Below, piece after piece: positions 62,135 through 64,000 of a stretch of 64,000 nt of DNA. Made by a program: the position numbers and the translations under genes. Numbering within the stretch: the first letter of the stretch is position 1; the number at the start of each line of letters is the position of its first letter. The notes under the pieces were generated by a model. It was not told the origin of the DNA. It searched no databases and worked only from the letters and a program-made list of their open reading frames with translations. The stretch comes from Phycisphaerae bacterium (GTDB lineage Bacteria; Planctomycetota; Phycisphaerae; SM23-33): NCBI GenBank assembly GCA_030745875.1, contig JASLNT010000079.1, forward strand, positions 1 through 64,000. Reading direction: 5' to 3'.

Positions 62135-63052
62135 TCAATCAAGCGGAGCGTTGTTACGAAAAAAGCCAACGCTCTTGGTGTTGACGAAATTGATCAGGTT
62201 GGAGGTCCGCTTCTTTAGATTGGCAATTTCCGTCCCTGTGAAACCGTGGACTGTTCCAAGCACCCGTTGATGATTGTTGCGTATAGATCCCAACTCGATG
62301 TACTCGGCTCTAACTTCCTTCGCATGTTCCATGTTGAGTCTTCTGATGTTGTCTGGATGGTATCCGAAGCCAACGAAATACACACGCTCGGCTGCAATGA
62401 GCATTTGATGTGCCTGTTTGAACTGTGGATCGTCATCCATGTCCTCATGTATTATTCTGATCCCATCTGCGCTTTGCCTGATCCCTCCGGGCTCAGGTTC
62501 GCCAGAGTATGGCCTCTGGCGCAGATCCGCGAGTTGCCCATGAAGGTGTACTATCGGGATCTTATCCAATTGTGACCAGCACGCATCGGAATCTTGCCCG
62601 TACAGATTCATGAGTGAGGTGTGGAGGAAGTACTCAAGCGAACGGTCGTAGTTGTACGTGATTACCGACAAATTGTTTTCACCAAATCTCTGGAATGGCG
62701 CATTCATCTTGCGGAAGAGGAGCTTGTACCAGTTGTCTGTGTCGTGCCCCTCGGCCCACAATCGATCTGGAACTTCGTGAGGTGTCAGGCATAACGCAAT
62801 GAGTATTTTACCAAGATCAACGAGATCACGTCGATGCTCAAGAAAGGCATCGACTGATGTTACGCCCGAACGGAATAGCGTCTGGCCGAAATCCTCAATC
62901 TCCTGTTCTAGAAGACCAAATGTCTGCGCCAACCACCCTTTTCTGCCCTTTGTCGTATTAACGACATCGTACAAGAGCCGCGGTCCTGAGGGAAACTTGA
63001 ATGGCATACTCGCGCCTGCGCCAAGAAGCAAGACTGTTGGGGTATTGATCAT
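62135..63052 (-). CDS. SIR2-like (NADase-type) domain protein, probable defence effector
   Basis: A 305-residue protein. GAGASMPF (residues 11-18) is the NAD-binding loop of the SIR2 superfamily, ITYNYDRSLE (131-140) contains the conserved Asn-Asp pair, and VHLHGQL (168-174) the catalytic His-Gly. The layout matches SIR2-like domains of phage-defence systems (such as Thoeris ThsA, DSR, AVAST and SIR2-HerA), where they deplete NAD+, rather than deacetylases (no zinc Cys cluster). There is no signal peptide. GGAAAGAG lies just before ATG 63052. Its composition is AT-richer than the bulk of the window. Confidence 0.82.
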   Translation of the reverse strand: MINTPTVLLLGAGASMPFKFPSGPRLLYDVVNTTKGRKGWLAQTFGLLEQEIEDFGQTLFRSGVTSVDAFLEHRRDLVDLGKILIALCLTPHEVPDRLWAEGHDTDNWYKLLFRKMNAPFQRFGENNLSVITYNYDRSLEYFLHTSLMNLYGQDSDACWSQLDKIPIVHLHGQLADLRQRPYSGEPEPGGIRQSADGIRIIHEDMDDDPQFKQAHQMLIAAERVYFVGFGYHPDNIRRLNMEHAKEVRAEYIELGSIRNNHQRVLGTVHGFTGTEIANLKKRTSNLINFVNTKSVGFFRNNAPLD

Positions 63053-63090
63053 AGCTCTTTCCGGTTTCAGCGTCCCGAGCGAATATCTAG

Positions 63091-63118
63091 ATCATAAGTC
63101 TATATGAGCGTGCTTCAA
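63091..63118 (-). promoter_or_regulatory. Possible promoter of the SIR2-like gene
   Basis: On the minus strand TTGAAG (63113-63118), a 16-base spacer and TATGAT (63091-63096) lie 38 bases upstream of the start. It would allow the SIR2-like gene to be transcribed apart from the upstream pair. Confidence 0.4.
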
Positions 63119-63165
63119 TACTTAATCAGAAATGTCCCCGGAGTTCCGGCAATCCATCAGATCGG

Positions 63166-63822
63166 TCAAATGCTCTTCAACCCATAAAGGGTGATGAACC
63201 ACTGTGCGAATGCTGTGGCTTGAGGGACTGAGGGGTCGAGGCACTTGTTCTTCAGGGCTTCGCCAAATGGGCGTCCCGGCGGGTCCTGCCAAGCGAGCCA
63301 TGTATGAATCCTGGCTTTGTCTGTATGGATGTCCTTGAAGGGGGCACCGGTGATTCGAGCGCTTTCGGACGCATTGATTGCCTCTTGCCAGACGGCTTCG
63401 CTTTCATCCGGGACAAGATATGCCAGAAAGGTTTCCAGCATTCCTCGTGAACGATTATCCGGCATGATCCAAACGCCAAGGCGCAGACCAGAATCACTCT
63501 TAGTAATCACGCCCCCAGAATCCATCGTCCCCGGGATACTTGGGAATTCGGGGCGAAAGAGTTGCTGAATCCGCTGCCACCTTTCTTCAAATGAATCATT
63601 TGCATCCAGGACGATACCTAACGCCTCAAGTCCAGGCCTTTTCAGCGAGGCGCTGATGTAGGCGTCATCGAGAAGTTCGTCAACACTTCCCGCATACTCG
63701 ATCCTCACGGGCCATTCATCATCATTGGATCCCCACTCTACGTGATTAGACATCAAGCTGGCTATAGCGTAAACATCGTCCTTGCCTTCGGTGAGGAGGA
63801 ATTTCGTATGCAATCTGGCCAT
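63166..63822 (-). CDS. TOPRIM-like protein of the DUF3226 type
   Basis: A 218-residue protein. The N-terminal strand and turn FLLTEGKDDVYAI (Glu12, Asp15, Asp16) and GIVLDANDSFEERW (Asp73, Asp76) correspond to the acidic Glu and D-x-D of a TOPRIM fold. The family resembles DUF3226 proteins found next to AAA-type ATPases. Split ATPase + TOPRIM pairs recall OLD-family and PARIS-type defence, in which the TOPRIM partner is a nuclease. The preceding gene's stop lies 2 bases before its ATG, so the two are one transcript. Exact function is inferred. Confidence 0.78.
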   Translation of the reverse strand: MARLHTKFLLTEGKDDVYAIASLMSNHVEWGSNDDEWPVRIEYAGSVDELLDDAYISASLKRPGLEALGIVLDANDSFEERWQRIQQLFRPEFPSIPGTMDSGGVITKSDSGLRLGVWIMPDNRSRGMLETFLAYLVPDESEAVWQEAINASESARITGAPFKDIHTDKARIHTWLAWQDPPGRPFGEALKNKCLDPSVPQATAFAQWFITLYGLKSI

Positions 63823-63824
63823 GA

Positions 63825-64000
63825 CTACCGTGTCTCGATCCCATGCTGTGCAGCCGCCCAGATTTCGTCCTTAGTATAGGACACAGCCATCCGATTCCCC
63901 GCCTCAAGCCTCTGCATGCTTACTTGCTCTGGTCGCCCACCGCGACAAACACTTGCGAGGCTGTTTATGCAGTCCGAACTGTGTGTTGTTGCGAAAACCT
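63825..64000 (-). CDS. AAA-type (OLD-like) ATPase, C-terminal end only
   Basis: An open frame enters from the right edge and stops at 63825-63827, giving 57 residues. VFATTHSSDCINSLAS is the conserved strand and His-switch segment that follows Walker B in AAA_21/ABC-like ATPases, and RLEAGNRMAVSYTKDEIWAAAQ fits their C-terminal tail. The rest of the gene lies outside the window. It is placed 2 bases before the TOPRIM-like gene. Confidence 0.7.
   Translation of the reverse strand, partial: VFATTHSSDCINSLASVCRGGRPEQVSMQRLEAGNRMAVSYTKDEIWAAAQHGIETR

Overview
The window looks like a chromosomal segment of an anaerobic, polysaccharide-degrading member of the Planctomycetota, most like the Phycisphaerae. 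The reasons are the density of Tat-exported sulfatases and Gfo/Idh/MocA oxidoreductases, secreted PQQ-like beta-propellers, hydrazine-synthase-alpha-like dihaem proteins, a HEAT/ThuA protein, GH4 glycosidases, and a large operon for handling oxygen in an otherwise anaerobic setting. These are family-level inferences; no rRNA, tRNA or phylogenetic marker other than typA lies in the window.

Layout. 1-6.9 kb: an edge-truncated secreted repeat protein, a Gfo/Idh oxidoreductase with its terminator, then a dihaem propeller protein and a sulfatase on the plus strand. 6.9-11.1 kb: a minus-strand operon of a cytoplasmic Gfo/Idh protein, an NRAMP-like transporter and two unknown proteins. 11.3-14.8 kb: a second dihaem propeller protein translationally coupled to an iron-sulfur-flavoprotein-like reductase. 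14.9-18.1 kb: a degenerate histidine kinase, a glycosyltransferase of the GTDC1/QTMAN (tRNA-queuosine mannosyltransferase) type, and a lipoprotein. 18.2-19.7 kb: an AT-richer AbiE-type toxin-antitoxin pair. 19.7-23.2 kb: methyltransferase plus UbiA prenyltransferase, and typA. 23.6-37 kb: two tandem giant secreted proteins with a methyltransferase-like fold between two propellers (the second carries a frameshift in a G8 tract), a sulfatase, a GH2-like protein and another propeller protein.

37-43 kb: a tandemly triplicated membrane unit coupled to a radical SAM gene, a GH4 enzyme, a URO-D-like protein and a VapBC pair. 43-50 kb: HEAT/ThuA protein, Gfo/Idh, a second GH4 and an aldo/keto-reductase-like protein. 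50.3-59.6 kb: one minus-strand oxygen-defence cluster (perR-like, rubrerythrin, enzyme-I-like PEP protein, superoxide reductase, ferritin, ferritin-like protein, cydA, cydB, flavodiiron protein, rubredoxin, glycosyltransferase). 59.6-62.1 kb: repeat-rich DNA around a secreted protein whose frame continues past an in-frame TGA. 62.1-64 kb: a likely defence module (AAA-type ATPase C-terminus, TOPRIM-like protein, SIR2-like protein) running off the window edge.

How it works together. The catabolic genes fit a lifestyle of desulfating complex glycans outside the cytoplasm, cleaving them with GH2-like and NAD-dependent GH4 enzymes, and oxidising sugars with Gfo/Idh enzymes. The oxygen cluster would reduce O2 (cytochrome bd, flavodiiron protein), superoxide (superoxide reductase) and peroxide (rubrerythrin), with rubredoxin as electron donor and ferritin storing iron, under a PerR-type repressor. 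AbiE, VapBC and the edge module are the mobile or defence component.
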